64,000 bases of DNA from Massilia sp. Leaf139 (GCF_001424165.1 NZ_LMOJ01000024.1:305749-369748), one strand, 5' to 3'; positions 19,253 through 29,592 are shown, numbered from the stretch's first letter. The notes: a model not told the origin generated them from the sequence alone. Translations and numbers: made by a program.

Positions 19253-21126
19253 ACCAGCCCTTCGAACATTAATACATCGACCATGTCGCCGGCCGCGACA
19301 TTCCCCTGCCCATCATGCAGCACCACCATGCAATTCGCCTCCGACATCGAGTGCAGGATGCCCGAGCCTTGCGAGCCGGTGATGCGTACCTGCGGCACGC
19401 CATCCTCGCCCTGCGCCAGGATGCCGCGCTGGTATTCGGTGCGGCCGGATTTCTTGCGGATGGCGCCGACCGAGCGGGCGCGCAGCAGGGGCAGGGGCGC
19501 GTCGGCGCCCATCATGCGCAGCAGGGCGTCGCGGGCGAAGAAGTAGAAGGAGACCATCACCGCCACCGGGTTGCCCGGCAGGCCGAACAGGAAGGCGTTG
19601 TGGCCGTTCGAGGCGATGCGGCCAAAGGCAAGGGGGCGGCCGGGGCGCATGCCGATCTTCCAGAACGTGACGTCGCCGAGCCGCGCCATGATCTGCTTGG
19701 TGTAGTCCGCCGCGCCGACCGAGACGCCGCCCGAGGTCACGATGGCGTCTGCGTTCTCGCAGGCGCTGCGCAGCGCTTCTTCGAGCGCGGCCGGGTCGTC
19801 GCGCACGATGCCCATGTCGATGATGTCGCAGCCGAGGCGCTGCAGCATGCCGTAGATCGTGTAGCGGTTGCTGTCGTAGACGCTGCCCTCGTCGAGCGCC
19901 TGGCCGATCGAGCGCAGCTCGTCGCCGGTCGAGAAGAAGGCCACGCGCAGGCGGCGCCGCACCGGCACTTCGGCGATGCCGAGCGAAGCGACCAGGCCGA
20001 GATCCGCGGGACGGATGATCTTGCCGGCGGCAAGGGCCGCGCTGCCGGCCTTGAGATCTTCACCGGCGAAGCGGCGGTTGTCGCCCGGTTTCAGCACGCC
20101 GGCCGCGATGACGATCGATTCCTCGCCTTCCTCGGCCACGAATTCCTGCGGGATCACGCTGTCGCAGCCCTCGGGCATGACGCCGCCCGTCATGATGCGC
20201 ACGCATTCGCCGGCCTGCGGCACCAGCCCCGTCGGTTTGCCCGCATACACGGTGCCGATCACGCGCAGGCGCACCTGGCCGTCCTGGGGCAGGTCGGCGC
20301 CGCGCAAGGCGTAGCCGTCCATCGCCGAGTTGTCGTGGGCCGGTACGTTGATGGGCGAGACGATGTCGCGCGCCAGCACGCGCCCCAAGGCGGCGCGCAG
20401 TGCCACCTGCTCGACGGCCTGCACGGGCTGCACGAAGTCGCGGATGATGCGCTGCGCGTCTTTTACGGGCAGCGCGTCCGGGTCGTAGCTTGACAAGCAG
20501 CTCGTGACGTCGGCCAGCCGTGGCGCGCGCGCGGTATCGAGGCTGTGCAGCTCGTCGAGGGTGTTGATGTTGCGGAAGGCATCGGCATCCTCGAAGGGCA
20601 CCTCGACCGCCTTCACATCCTTGTACCAGCCGTCCATGCGCCGGCCGCCTTCGCGTAGGTAGCTCGACAGGATCGGCAGCAGCGAAGCTTTTACCAGGCA
20701 GAACACCGGATGCGGCTGCGGCCGCTGTCCCGGCTCCTGGGTCACGGCAAAGGCGAGGTCGGCATCCTGTTCGCGCAGCGCCGCCAGCAGGCGCGCTGCC
20801 AGGTCGGGCGGCAGGAAGGGCGAATCGCAGGGCGCGGTGAGCAGGAACTCGGTCTGGCAGCGCCGCATCCCGGTCTCCATGCCGGCCAGCGGCCCTGCGA
20901 AGCCTGATAGATCGTCGGGCCACACGGGCACGCCGAGTGCGGCATAGGTGTCCAGGTTCTGGTTGGCGTTAACGGCCACGCTTGCCACTTGCGGCGCCAG
21001 CCGTTCCAGCACGTGCGCCGCCATGGTCTTGCCGCGGAAGGGCTGCAGCCCCTTGTCGACTTGCCCCATGCGCGTGCCGCGTCCGCCGGCGAGGATCAAC
21101 CCGCTGATCGATGCTTGTTCTGTCAT
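19249..21126 (-). CDS. MobA-MoeA fusion: molybdenum cofactor guanylyltransferase / molybdopterin molybdotransferase
   Basis: A single 625-aa frame joins two molybdenum-cofactor enzymes. Residues 1 to about 195 are MobA, with LILAGGRGTRMGQVDKGL and the PCDSPFLP metal site; it attaches GMP to make the MGD form. A linker around residues 196-235 leads into MoeA (about 236-625), which inserts molybdate. Its motifs are PAHDNSAMDGYAL, FFSTGDEL, SGGVSVG, GMRPGRPLAFG and GLPGNPVAV. No stop codon and no suitable internal start separate them, so this is a true fusion in sequence. In most bacteria the two are separate genes. It lies downstream of moaA on the same strand. The stop codon falls in a REP element. 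Confidence 0.93.
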   Translation of the reverse strand: MTEQASISGLILAGGRGTRMGQVDKGLQPFRGKTMAAHVLERLAPQVASVAVNANQNLDTYAALGVPVWPDDLSGFAGPLAGMETGMRRCQTEFLLTAPCDSPFLPPDLAARLLAALREQDADLAFAVTQEPGQRPQPHPVFCLVKASLLPILSSYLREGGRRMDGWYKDVKAVEVPFEDADAFRNINTLDELHSLDTARAPRLADVTSCLSSYDPDALPVKDAQRIIRDFVQPVQAVEQVALRAALGRVLARDIVSPINVPAHDNSAMDGYALRGADLPQDGQVRLRVIGTVYAGKPTGLVPQAGECVRIMTGGVMPEGCDSVIPQEFVAEEGEESIVIAAGVLKPGDNRRFAGEDLKAGSAALAAGKIIRPADLGLVASLGIAEVPVRRRLRVAFFSTGDELRSIGQALDEGSVYDSNRYTIYGMLQRLGCDIIDMGIVRDDPAALEEALRSACENADAIVTSGGVSVGAADYTKQIMARLGDVTFWKIGMRPGRPLAFGRIASNGHNAFLFGLPGNPVAVMVSFYFFARDALLRMMGADAPLPLLRARSVGAIRKKSGRTEYQRGILAQGEDGVPQVRITGSQGSGILHSMSEANCMVVLHDGQGNVAAGDMVDVLMFEGLV

Positions 21127-21159
21127 TGTCTTTGCGTGTTTAGCTTAACCGCCACTGGG

Positions 21160-22269
21160 TTATCCGCCTATATAGGACATTTCAACTTTGCGCGCGCCCT
21201 GGGGCAGGCCCGCCGTATCGGCCGTGCGCGTCTCGGAATAGCGATCCGTGCGGCCGCGCCACAGGTTGGCGATCGCCCCGCCGATGGCCAGGTCGTCGTG
21301 GCCGGCGCGCAGCAGGGTGCGCAGGTCGTGGCCGCGGGTGGCGAACAGACAGGTGTACAGCTTGCCCTCGGTCGACAGGCGCATGCGGCTGCAATCCTTG
21401 CAGAAGGCCCCGGTGACGCTCGAGATCACGCCGACTTCGCCGCCGCCGTCGAGATAGCGCCAGCGCGCGGCTGTTTCGCCCTTGTAGTTGGCGCCGACCG
21501 GCACCAGCGGCAGCTCGGCGCCGATGCGCCGCACCACTTCGCCCGAGGGCACGACCTCGTCCATGTTCCAGCCGTTCGAAGCGCCCACGTCCATGTATTC
21601 GATGAAGCGCAGGATGGTGGGCGAGCCTTTGAAATGGCGCGCCATCGGCACGATCTGGTCGTCGTTGGTGCCGCGCTTGACGACCATGTTGACCTTCACC
21701 GGTCCCAGCCCGGCGGCATGCGCGGCCTCGATCCCGGCCAGCACGTCGGCCACCGCGAAGTCGACGTCGTTCATGCGCTTGAAGACGGCGTCGTCGAGCG
21801 CGTCGAGCGAGACCGTGACACGATCCAGGCCTGCCTCCTTCAGCGCGCGCGCTTTCCTTGCCAGCAGCGAGCCGTTGGTGGTCAGGGTCAGGTCGAGCGG
21901 GCGGCCCGATGGCGTCGGCAGGGCGCGCAGCATCGCCACCAGGTGTTCCAGGTTCTTGCGCAGCAGCGGCTCGCCACCGGTCAGGCGGATCTTCTCGACG
22001 CCATGGGCGATGAAGATGCGCGCCACGCGCGTGATTTCCTCGAAGGAGAGCAGGTCGCCGTGCGGCAGGTAGGGATAATCCTTGCCGAACACTTCCTTCG
22101 GCATGCAGTACACGCAGCGGAAATTGCAGCGGTCGGTGACGGAGATGCGCAGGTCGTGCAAGGGACGCGACAGGGCATCGGTCAGCAGGCCGGCGGGCGC
22201 CACGGGTGCTGCCGGGACGGCCAGCGCGGGCGCGCGCAGGTCGTGCAGCTTGATGATTTTTTCAGACAT
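21160..22269 (-). CDS. moaA: GTP 3',8-cyclase MoaA
   Basis: A radical SAM enzyme catalysing the first step of molybdenum-cofactor synthesis from GTP; 369 aa, cytoplasmic. The SAM-binding iron-sulfur cluster uses Cys48, Cys52 and Cys55 ([12 protein letters not shown]). The C-terminal cluster motif is [20 protein letters not shown] (Cys-x2-Cys-x13-Cys). The protein ends MSYIGG with the functional Gly-Gly tail. An N-terminal Ala/Pro extension of about 30 residues precedes the core. The ATG at 22269 (MSEKIIKL) is preferred over an ATG 33 bp earlier. It overlaps chrA by 8 bp and leads into mobA-moeA, 33 bp away. Confidence 0.96.
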   Translation of the reverse strand: MSEKIIKLHDLRAPALAVPAAPVAPAGLLTDALSRPLHDLRISVTDRCNFRCVYCMPKEVFGKDYPYLPHGDLLSFEEITRVARIFIAHGVEKIRLTGGEPLLRKNLEHLVAMLRALPTPSGRPLDLTLTTNGSLLARKARALKEAGLDRVTVSLDALDDAVFKRMNDVDFAVADVLAGIEAAHAAGLGPVKVNMVVKRGTNDDQIVPMARHFKGSPTILRFIEYMDVGASNGWNMDEVVPSGEVVRRIGAELPLVPVGANYKGETAARWRYLDGGGEVGVISSVTGAFCKDCSRMRLSTEGKLYTCLFATRGHDLRTLLRAGHDDLAIGGAIANLWRGRTDRYSETRTADTAGLPQGARKVEMSYIGG

Positions 22270-23593
22270 GCCAATACGATAGCACGAGGCCAGCGCACGC
22301 ACAGGCGCCCAGCAAGGCGATCGTGCCGACCTTGAAGCGCAGCAGGGCCGCCGCGGCGAGTACGCCGATCACGATCGCCTGCGGCTGGGCTGCGCCGCCG
22401 GCGAAGAATACCTCGCGCCCGAAGTAGAGCGCCAGGCTGGCGATCACGCCGACCACGGCCGCCGAGATCGCGGTCAGCGGTGCCGTCAGGCGCAGGTTGC
22501 CGCGCGTGGACTCGACCAGCGGGCCGCCGGCCAGGATGAACACGAAGGATGGAATGAAGGTGAACAGGGCGGCCACGAATGCGCCGGCGATGCCGCCCAG
22601 CCAGGGCAGGGCGGCGCCGAACACGGCATGCGTCCAGCCGCCGACGAAGCCGACGAAGGCGACGATCATGATCAAGGGGCCGGGCGTGGTTTCGCCCAGG
22701 GCCAGGCCGTCGATCATCTGCGGCGCCGTGAGCCAGCCGTAATGCTCGACCGCGCCCTGCACCACGTACGGCAGCACGGCATAGGCGCCGCCGAAGGTCA
22801 GCAGGGCCGCCTTGCTGAAGAACCAGCCCATCTGCGCGAGCGTGCCCTGGCTGCCGCCCCAGCCGGCCAGCAGCAGCCAGCAGGCCAGCATCAGGCCGAC
22901 GCCGACGGACACCACGGCGAGCAGCCGCGTGCGCGAAAAGCGGGCGTGGACGGGCGTCGGGGTGTCGTCGTCGATGAGCGCGCGCGGCCGGAGCGCAGCG
23001 GCTTGCGTGTGATGTGCTTGCACGCCGCCGGGCTGGAAGGCTTGCGGACGCAGGCGCGCGCCCAGCACGCCACAGAGGGCCGCGGCCAGCACGATCAGCG
23101 GAAAGGACAGGCCGAGGAAAGCGATGGCGACAAAGGCGGCGAGCGCGATGCCGATCAGGATGCCGTTCCTCAGCGTGCGGCTGCCGATGCGCCAGGCGGC
23201 GGCCAGCACGATCGCCACCACCGCCGGCTTGATGCCGTTCATGATCCCGCTGACGAGCGTCAGGTGGCCGTAGGCGAGATAGATCCAGGCCAGGCCGGTC
23301 AGGAGCAGCAGCGAGGGCAGGATGAACAGCAGGCCGGCGACGATGCCGCCGCGCGTGCGGTGCAGCAGCCAGCCGATGTAAACGGCCAGTTGCGTCGCCT
23401 CCGGGCCGGGCAGCAGCATGCAGTAGTTCAGCGCATGCAGGAAGCGGCCTTCGGAAATCCAGCGCCGCCGTTCGACCAATTCGCTATGCATCAGGGCGAT
23501 CTGCCCGGCCGGGCCGCCGAAGCTGATGAAGCCGAGTTTCAGCCAGTAGAGGAAGGCGGTGCGCAGACTGACGGGGGCGGGTTGATCGGTCAT
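22262..23593 (-). CDS. chrA: Chromate transporter ChrA (two-domain type)
   Basis: A 443-aa inner-membrane protein of the CHR family that exports chromate. It has two homologous halves. The first carries [20 protein letters not shown] and [15 protein letters not shown]; the second carries [19 protein letters not shown] and [22 protein letters not shown] charged loop of about 60 residues joins them. The start is 20 bp from the rne terminator, leaving almost no room for its own promoter, so expression may depend on a promoter inside the end of rne or on readthrough. It overlaps moaA, an unusual pairing of a resistance transporter with cofactor genes; both handle oxyanions, but a functional link is speculative. 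Confidence 0.95.
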   Translation of the reverse strand: MTDQPAPVSLRTAFLYWLKLGFISFGGPAGQIALMHSELVERRRWISEGRFLHALNYCMLLPGPEATQLAVYIGWLLHRTRGGIVAGLLFILPSLLLLTGLAWIYLAYGHLTLVSGIMNGIKPAVVAIVLAAAWRIGSRTLRNGILIGIALAAFVAIAFLGLSFPLIVLAAALCGVLGARLRPQAFQPGGVQAHHTQAAALRPRALIDDDTPTPVHARFSRTRLLAVVSVGVGLMLACWLLLAGWGGSQGTLAQMGWFFSKAALLTFGGAYAVLPYVVQGAVEHYGWLTAPQMIDGLALGETTPGPLIMIVAFVGFVGGWTHAVFGAALPWLGGIAGAFVAALFTFIPSFVFILAGGPLVESTRGNLRLTAPLTAISAAVVGVIASLALYFGREVFFAGGAAQPQAIVIGVLAAAALLRFKVGTIALLGACACAGLVLSYWHV

Positions 23594-23612
23594 GGGTGGA
23601 GAACTCGGCGAT

Positions 23613-23642
23613 AAAAAAAGGGAAGCGCGCGGCTTCCCTTTT
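23613..23642 (-). terminator. Rho-independent terminator of rne
   Basis: On the minus strand AAGGGAAGCC-GCGC-GCTTCCCTT forms a stem followed by a run of T residues. It lies 21 bp past the rne stop and 20 bp before the chrA start. Confidence 0.9.
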
Positions 23643-23662
23643 CAGTCAACAGACAGAATCGA

Positions 23663-26600
23663 TCACTGGCGCGTATCGACCTGGATCAGCGGCTCGTCGA
23701 CCAGCTTCGGCGCCGGCTTGCGGGCACGGCCGACGCGTACCGGTGCGGTTGCCTGGGCGGCCGCTTCCTGGGCTGCGCGCAGCTTTTCCGGATCGGTCGA
23801 GGCCAGGGTCAGGCCGGCGGCGCCGAGGGCTTCGGCGAGGTCGGCCGTGGCCGGCGCTGCCGGCGCTGCCGGAGCAGGCGCAGGTGCCGCGGCGACTGGC
23901 GCAGGTGCAGGAGCTGGCGCAGCGACAGGCGCCACAGCCTGGACAGCTGGCGCCTCGGCTGCTGGTGCTTCAGCAACTGGTGCCTGAGCGGCCGGTGCTT
24001 CAGGGGCCGGTGCTTCAGCAACCGCCGGGGCAGCCTGCACCGGCTTGGCGGCCGGTTTCGGCTGGGCCGCGGCGATCGAGGCGGCGGTCGGGAAGAACCA
24101 GGTCTGGCTGGTCGCTGCCGGCACGCCGAACGACGGCACCGGCTGTGCTACAGGCGCCGGGGCAGCGGCCGGTGCAGCCGCAGCGGCTGCCTTGGCTTGC
24201 GCCGCGGCCGAGGCAGCTGCCACTGAGGCGGCGGTCGGGAACGGCCATGGCGCCTGCTTGGCGGCTTGCTGGCGGCCTTCGCCGCGGCCGCGGCCACGGC
24301 TGCTCTTCTCGGCGGCGGCGACCTTGGCGGCTTCCTCGTCGGCGACCGGCATGAATGCCGGCGTGCCTTCGTTCTCGCCGTGTTCGCCTGCCTCGATCTC
24401 GCTGCCGTCGCGGTCGCGGCGGTTACGGTTGCGGCCACCGCGGCGGCGGCGGCGGCGCGGCTCGTCGCCGCCTTCGCCGTCGATCTCTTCACCCTGCGGG
24501 CCGGTGCTCGTCACGGCCTTGACGGCGTGCTCGAGCTGGTCGCCGTGCGGCGTCGTGGTCGACAGGTCCGATTCAGGCGTCGGGATGGCCGTCACGTTGA
24601 CTTCGTCGAGCTTGGTCTCGAGCGGCTGCTGGCGCTCGGCGCGTTCGCGCGGCTGGCGCGGTGCGCGTTCCGGACGCTCGGCACGCTCCGGACGTTCGGC
24701 GCGTTCGCCACGTTCGGCGCGTGGCGCCTGCACGGCGGCCTCGGCGCCTTCGCGGGCTTCACGCGGTGCGCGCGGCTCGCGCGGCGGACGCGGTGCGCGT
24801 GCCGGCTTGCCTTCCTGCTCGGCTGCCTTGACGGTCTCGTCGACGCCGGGTTTCACGCCTTCGCGTTGACCTTCGCGGTCTTCGCGGCTGCGCTCGGACT
24901 TGCCGTTGCGGCCCTCGTTGCGGCCCTCATTGCGGCCATTCCGGGTACGCTGGCCACGGCCATTGCGCTCGCCGCGCTCGGCCGGCGCCGGGGCTGCCGG
25001 CTTGACCGGCTCGGCCACGACCGGCGCCGGAGCAAGTGGTTCCGGTGCACCGAAGAAGAAGCTCTTCAGTTTGCCGAAGAAGCCGGTCGGAGCAGGCGCA
25101 ATCTGCACCGGGGCGACCGGCACCTCGACCGGCTTGGCCGGTTTCGCCGCTTCGCTGCGGTCGACCACCGGCGCCGGCTGGGCCGGGGTGATGGTCTTGA
25201 CCATGGCTTCCTGGCGCGGCTTGGCTTCTTCCTTCTGGCGCTTGCTGTAAGCCATGTCGGTTTCGGCGGTCTCGGCCAGCGTGTAGCTCGACGGCGCTTC
25301 TTCCAGGCGCGGATCGTCGTGCTTGATGCGCTCGAGCTTGTAGTGCGGGGTGTCGAGGTGCTTGTTCGGCACCAGGATCACGGTGATGCGGTGGCGGTTC
25401 TCGATCTTCAGGACTTCGCCGCGCTTTTCGTTCAACAGGAAGGCGGCGACGTCGACCGGCACTTGCACGTGGATCGTGGCCGAGTTTTCCTTCATCGCCT
25501 CTTCCTGGATGATGCGCAGGACTTGCAGGGCCGAGGATTCGGTGTCGCGGATGTGGCCGGTACCCGAGCAGCGCGGGCAGGTCACGTGCGAGCCTTCGGA
25601 CAGCGACGGACGCAGGCGCTGGCGCGACAGTTCCATCAGGCCGAAGCGCGAGATCTTGCCCATCTGCACGCGTGCACGGTCGTGGTGCAGGGCGTCCTTC
25701 AGGCGGGTTTCGACTTCGCGCTGGTTCTTGGCGACTTCCATGTCGATGAAGTCGATGACGATCAGGCCGCCAAGGTCGCGCAGGCGCAGCTGGCGCGCCA
25801 CTTCGTCGGCCGCTTCGCAGTTGGTGTTGAAGGCGGTGGTCTCGATGTCCGAGCCGCGCGTGGCGCGCGCCGAGTTGACGTCGATGGAGACCAGCGCTTC
25901 GGTGTGGTCGATGACGATCGCGCCGCCCGATGGCAGGGGCACAGTACGTGCGTAGGCGGTTTCGATCTGGTGTTCGATCTGGAAACGCGAGAACAGCGGC
26001 ACGTCGTCGCTGTAGCGCTTCACGCGGTGCGCCATGTCGGGCATCACGTGGCTCATGAACTGCTGGGCCTGGTCGTAGATCTCGTCGGTGTCGATCAGGA
26101 CTTCGCCGATGTCAGGCTGGAAATAATCGCGGATGGCGCGGATGACCAGCGAGCTTTCCTGGTAGATCAGGAAGGCGCCCGATGCCGACTTGCCGGCGCC
26201 TTCGATGGCGCGCCAGAGTTGCATCAGGTAGTTCAGATCCCACTGCAGTTCTTCGACGTTGCGGCCGATGCCGGCGGTGCGGGCAATCACCGACATACCT
26301 TGCGGCAAGTCCAGCTTGTCCATCGTCTCGCGCAGTTCCTGGCGCTCTTCGCCTTCGACACGGCGCGACACGCCGCCGCCGCGCGGGTTATTCGGCATCA
26401 GCACCAGGTAGCGGCCGGCCAGCGAGATGAACGAGGTCAGGGCCGCGCCCTTGTTGCCGCGCTCTTCCTTCTCGACCTGCACCATGATTTCCTGGCCTTC
26501 GCGCAGGGCTTCCTTGATGGAGGCATTGCGAACGTCGACGCCCTCGCGGAAGTAAGTACGGGCAACTTCTTTGAAGGGGAGGAAGCCGTGGCGGTCTTCG

Positions 26601-26782
26601 CCGTAGCTGACGAAGCAAGCTTCGAGGGAGGGTTCGATGCGGGTGATGACACCCTTGTAGATATTCGACTTGCGCTGTTCGCGTCCGGCCGTTTCAATAT
26701 CGATGTCGATCAGTTTCTGGCCATCGACGATTGCTACGCGCAACTCTTCTTGCTGCGTAGCGTTAAACAACATGCGTTTCAT
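23663..26782 (-). CDS. rne: Ribonuclease E
   Basis: The essential endoribonuclease for mRNA decay and rRNA/tRNA processing, attached to the inner membrane and organising the degradosome; 1039 aa. The catalytic half holds an S1 domain (residues about 35-120), the DNase I-like active site with Asp in [13 protein letters not shown] and Asp in VIDFIDM, and the zinc-link CPRCSGTGH. The C-terminal half (from about residue 540) is disordered: Arg/Glu-rich repeats ([19 protein letters not shown]), the basic [12 protein letters not shown], then Ala/Pro repeats. The ATG at 26782 ([10 protein letters not shown]) is the family start. It is divergent from rluC, a typical arrangement, with a long leader that may serve autoregulation as in E. 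coli. Confidence 0.97.
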   Translation of the reverse strand: MKRMLFNATQQEELRVAIVDGQKLIDIDIETAGREQRKSNIYKGVITRIEPSLEACFVSYGEDRHGFLPFKEVARTYFREGVDVRNASIKEALREGQEIMVQVEKEERGNKGAALTSFISLAGRYLVLMPNNPRGGGVSRRVEGEERQELRETMDKLDLPQGMSVIARTAGIGRNVEELQWDLNYLMQLWRAIEGAGKSASGAFLIYQESSLVIRAIRDYFQPDIGEVLIDTDEIYDQAQQFMSHVMPDMAHRVKRYSDDVPLFSRFQIEHQIETAYARTVPLPSGGAIVIDHTEALVSIDVNSARATRGSDIETTAFNTNCEAADEVARQLRLRDLGGLIVIDFIDMEVAKNQREVETRLKDALHHDRARVQMGKISRFGLMELSRQRLRPSLSEGSHVTCPRCSGTGHIRDTESSALQVLRIIQEEAMKENSATIHVQVPVDVAAFLLNEKRGEVLKIENRHRITVILVPNKHLDTPHYKLERIKHDDPRLEEAPSSYTLAETAETDMAYSKRQKEEAKPRQEAMVKTITPAQPAPVVDRSEAAKPAKPVEVPVAPVQIAPAPTGFFGKLKSFFFGAPEPLAPAPVVAEPVKPAAPAPAERGERNGRGQRTRNGRNEGRNEGRNGKSERSREDREGQREGVKPGVDETVKAAEQEGKPARAPRPPREPRAPREAREGAEAAVQAPRAERGERAERPERAERPERAPRQPRERAERQQPLETKLDEVNVTAIPTPESDLSTTTPHGDQLEHAVKAVTSTGPQGEEIDGEGGDEPRRRRRRGGRNRNRRDRDGSEIEAGEHGENEGTPAFMPVADEEAAKVAAAEKSSRGRGRGEGRQQAAKQAPWPFPTAASVAAASAAAQAKAAAAAAPAAAPAPVAQPVPSFGVPAATSQTWFFPTAASIAAAQPKPAAKPVQAAPAVAEAPAPEAPAAQAPVAEAPAAEAPAVQAVAPVAAPAPAPAPVAAAPAPAPAAPAAPATADLAEALGAAGLTLASTDPEKLRAAQEAAAQATAPVRVGRARKPAPKLVDEPLIQVDTRQ

Positions 26783-27332
26783 TTTTATTAACTCCGCGAC
26801 CCGTGGGCCGTTCCATGCCGCCTTGCCAGGGCGGCGCAACTACAGGGACATACGCGGGAGGGGAGAGCTGGAGGGGGGTATGCCCGGGCGTGCGGCAGAG
26901 CGATGCATACAACTCGCTGCCGCAACAGGGCGCATGGAATCAATCGTCATGCCGAGGGCACGCCCTACCTGGGCCGCTCATCCCGAGCGGCACGTCAAGG
27001 TGGAGGCAATGCGCACAAAACCAGCCAGACCGTTTATAGCGACCAAACCTGGGCTGCGGCGACAGGCGATGGAATCAGCCTTGCCGCGCGAGCCTTGGGG
27101 ATGAGGCCTGCAACAATCGGGCGAAACGACAAGCGTTATCGACACCATCTAACCGGCGAGCTTCGTTGGGAAGCTTTCCGGTACTTATCCTTACAGTTCC
27201 AAACAATCCAATCCGGCACTCCTGCACGCGATCCGATTACAACTGCGGTGCAACCTTGAACTGCGCAGGAATGTGCGTACACGTTTTTTCCATCGAATTT
27301 GCAAGCCTGCGGGGCCGATGGAGCGTGCCCCT

Positions 27333-27360
27333 GTGTAAAATATCGTTTTAATTCTTACAC
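27333..27360. promoter_or_regulatory. GTGTAA-N16-TTACAC inverted repeat in rne/rluC region
   Basis: Two 6-bp arms face each other across 16 AT-rich bases, upstream of the rluC promoter candidate. It may be a regulator site or part of promoters on both strands. The assignment is weak. Confidence 0.3.
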
Positions 27361-27370
27361 CTGCAGAGGT

Positions 27371-27399
27371 TTGACCGCCGCCTGTCGATTATATATTCA
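27371..27399 (+). promoter_or_regulatory. rluC: Putative rluC promoter
   Basis: TTGACC at 27371-27376 is followed by TATATT (15-bp spacer) or TATTCA (17-bp spacer). The transcript would begin near 27403, which argues for translation starting at 27441 rather than at the ATG at 27402. Confidence 0.4.
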
Positions 27400-27440
27400 A
27401 AATGAAGGACTTAGAGAGAATTTCTGGGAAGACAATCCAA

Positions 27441-28421
27441 ATGAAGATGCAAAGCGATGTTGTTCCCCCTTCATCACAGGCGTTAGCAGCAACTTTCGTC
27501 ACGATCACCGAAGAAGAAGCTGGACAGCGCATCGATAATTACCTGCTGCGCGTCTGCAAGGGCGTACCGAAAAGCCACATTTACCGCATCCTGCGTTCCG
27601 GCGAAGTCCGGGTCAACAAGGGCCGCATCGACCAGTTATACCGTCTCGCCGCCGGCGACCTGGTGCGCATTCCGCCGATCCGCCTGGCTGAAAAGACGCA
27701 CACCGCGCCGGTGCCGGGCGCCGAATTCAAGATCGTCCACGAGGACAATCACCTGCTGGTCATCGACAAGCCGGCCGGCGTGGCCGTGCATGGCGGCTCG
27801 GGCGTCTCGTATGGTGTGATCGAGCAATTGCGCGCGGCGCGGCCGGATGCCAAGTTCCTGGAACTGGTGCACCGCCTCGACCGCGAAACCTCGGGCCTGC
27901 TCCTGCTGGCAAAGAAGCGTTCGGCGCTCACCAATTTGCACGAGCAGATGCGCGACGGCCACACGGACAAGCGTTACCTGGCGGCCGTGGCCGGCGACTG
28001 GATCAACAAGCGCCAGCACGTCAAGTTGCCGCTGCACAAGTTTTCGACGCCGGACGGCGAGCGCCGCGTGGTGGTGCAGGCGGGCGGTATGGAATCGCAC
28101 ACGATTTTCAACCTGCTGCGCAAATGGGAAAGTTTCGCCCTGCTGGAAGCCGAACTCAAGACCGGACGGACGCACCAGATCCGCGTGCACCTGGCGTCGA
28201 GCGGTTTTCCGATCCTGGGCGACGAAAAATATGGCGATTTCGCCCTGAACAAGCAATTGCAAAAGGCCGATGCCACGCGCGGCGCCCTGCGGCGCATGTT
28301 CCTGCACGCCTATAAGATCACCTTCACGCATCCGGAAACGGGCAAACCGCTGACCCTGCAGGCACCCTTGCCAGCGGAATGCGATCGTTTCTTGTTAAGC
28401 TTGGGGCAGGCAATGAATTAA
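27441..28421 (+). CDS. rluC: 23S rRNA pseudouridine synthase RluC
   Basis: Modifies uridines 955, 2504 and 2580 (E. coli numbering) of 23S rRNA; 326 aa from this start. It has an N-terminal S4 RNA-binding domain (AGQRIDNYLLRVCKGVPKSH) and the catalytic domain with HRLDRETSGLLLLAKK, the nucleophile being about Asp147, plus KTGRTHQIRVHL. Three in-frame ATGs are possible (27402, 27441, 27447). The one at 27441 has GGGAAG nine bases upstream and leaves space for a leader after the candidate promoter. It opens the cluster rluC / HAD phosphatase / Rieske / S49 peptidase and is divergent from rne. Confidence 0.95.
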   Translation: MKMQSDVVPPSSQALAATFVTITEEEAGQRIDNYLLRVCKGVPKSHIYRILRSGEVRVNKGRIDQLYRLAAGDLVRIPPIRLAEKTHTAPVPGAEFKIVHEDNHLLVIDKPAGVAVHGGSGVSYGVIEQLRAARPDAKFLELVHRLDRETSGLLLLAKKRSALTNLHEQMRDGHTDKRYLAAVAGDWINKRQHVKLPLHKFSTPDGERRVVVQAGGMESHTIFNLLRKWESFALLEAELKTGRTHQIRVHLASSGFPILGDEKYGDFALNKQLQKADATRGALRRMFLHAYKITFTHPETGKPLTLQAPLPAECDRFLLSLGQAMN

Positions 28422-28425
28422 ATGT

Positions 28426-28451
28426 CGTGTGGATGGCTTGCCGTCCACACG
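28426..28451 (+). other. Strong hairpin between rluC and the HAD gene
   Basis: CGTGTGGATGG-CTTG-CCGTCCACACG forms an 11-bp stem (one G-T pair) with a 4-nt loop, directly after the rluC stop. There is no T run after it, so it may attenuate or protect the message rather than end it. It lacks the GTAG lead of the REP family. Confidence 0.55.
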
Positions 28452-28491
28452 TTACGCACAATAACGAGGAGCCGGTAAAACGCCGGATGAA

Positions 28492-29151
28492 ATGCCAAGA
28501 AAGCAATTTGATCTGATCGTATTCGACTGGGACGGCACGCTGATGGACAGCACGGTCGCCATCGTCAAGTGCATCCAGGCAGCCGCACGCGACGTCGGCC
28601 TGCCGGTGCCGAGCGACGCGGCCGCCGCCCATGTCATCGGACTGGCGCTGCCGGAAGCGATGCAGGCGGCCGTGCCCGACATGCCGGCGGCAATGTACCC
28701 GCGCATGGTCGAGCGCTACCGCTATCACTTCCTCACCAAAGACCATGAACTAGTGCTGTTCAAGGGCGTTCGCGAGATGTTGAGCGAACTTAGCCAGCAG
28801 GGCTATTTCCTGGCAGTGGCTACCGGCAAGAGCCGGGTCGGCCTGAACCGGGCGCTGAATGCGGCCGGCTTGTTGTCGATGTTCGACGCCACGCGCTGCG
28901 CCGACGAAACCTTTTCCAAGCCGCATCCGGCCATGCTGCAGGAATTGACGCGCGAACTGGGCCAGGACATGCGGCGCACGGTGATGATCGGCGACACCAC
29001 CCACGACCTGCTGATGGCCAAGAACGCCGGCGCCGCCGCCATCGCGGTGGAGTATGGCGCCCATCCGGTCGATCAGCTGCAAGCCTGCCGTCCGCTCTAT
29101 TCGGCGAAAAGCGCGGTCGAGCTGCACGCCTGGCTGGCCGAGTACGCGTGA
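28492..29151 (+). CDS. HAD-family phosphatase, phosphoglycolate phosphatase-like
   Basis: A 219-aa haloacid dehalogenase-family hydrolase, cytoplasmic. The nucleophile motif is FDWDGTLMDS with Asp12 and Asp14. Motif II is VATGKSR, and motif III/IV is KPHPAML with IGDTTHDLLMA. The cap domain follows motif I, as in phosphoglycolate phosphatase (Gph). The substrate cannot be read from sequence. It sits between rluC and a Rieske protein gene, an order conserved in many Burkholderiales. The stop overlaps the GTG start of the next gene. Confidence 0.92.
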   Translation: MPRKQFDLIVFDWDGTLMDSTVAIVKCIQAAARDVGLPVPSDAAAAHVIGLALPEAMQAAVPDMPAAMYPRMVERYRYHFLTKDHELVLFKGVREMLSELSQQGYFLAVATGKSRVGLNRALNAAGLLSMFDATRCADETFSKPHPAMLQELTRELGQDMRRTVMIGDTTHDLLMAKNAGAAAIAVEYGAHPVDQLQACRPLYSAKSAVELHAWLAEYA

Positions 29152-29552
29152 GCCCGCATGTGAGCCCGAAGCCCGCTGCGCTGCCCGAGATATTGATCTG
29201 CGATTCCGCCGCGCTGGTCGACGGCGGAGCGGGCGTGCGCTTTCCGGTCGCCGTGTTTGGCGAGGAGGCGGTCGGCTTCGTGGTACGGTTCCGGGGCACG
29301 GCCTATGCCTACCTGAACCGCTGCGTCCATGTGCCGATGGAATTGGACTGGGTGCAAGGCCAGTTTTTCGAGTCGGGCGGGGAATACCTGATGTGCGCCA
29401 CGCACGGCGCCGTCTACCGGCCCGACACGGGCGCCTGCGCCGGCGGCCCTTGCCGTGGCGGCAAGCTGCGACCGATCGCAGTGCGCGAAGAGGGCGGCAA
29501 GGTGTACTGGCAACCGGACGAGCGCATGAGCCCGCCGATTTCCACCAACTAA
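29148..29552 (+). CDS. Rieske [2Fe-2S] domain protein
   Basis: A 134-aa small Rieske protein, soluble, probably an electron carrier or sensor. The cluster ligands are visible as CVH in NRCVHVPMELDW and CATH in LMCATHGAVYRPDTG, a Cys-x-His and Cys-x2-His pair. The start is GTG at 29148, overlapping the HAD stop; a second GTG at 29160 is also in frame and no ATG is available. No partner oxygenase adjoins it. The role in this conserved cluster is unknown. Confidence 0.9.
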   Translation: MSPHVSPKPAALPEILICDSAALVDGGAGVRFPVAVFGEEAVGFVVRFRGTAYAYLNRCVHVPMELDWVQGQFFESGGEYLMCATHGAVYRPDTGACAGGPCRGGKLRPIAVREEGGKVYWQPDERMSPPISTN

Positions 29553-29592
29553 AACAGCATTCTTTTAATTCACGGGGCCTCGAGAAACCGTA

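Larger units (their letters stand above)
26783..27440. other. rne leader and divergent rne/rluC promoter region
   Basis: The 658 bp between divergent rne and rluC hold no convincing gene; short frames there lack the usual third-position GC bias. In E. coli the long rne 5' untranslated region is where RNase E regulates itself, and a similar role for part of this stretch is an inference. A GTGTAA/TTACAC inverted repeat (27333-27360) and promoter-like boxes lie at the rluC end. Confidence 0.6.

Noticed and set aside
24266-26791. An 841-codon plus-strand frame opposite rne
   Set aside because: It is a shadow of rne; the codon bias of the minus strand explains the lack of stops, and the protein has no known features.
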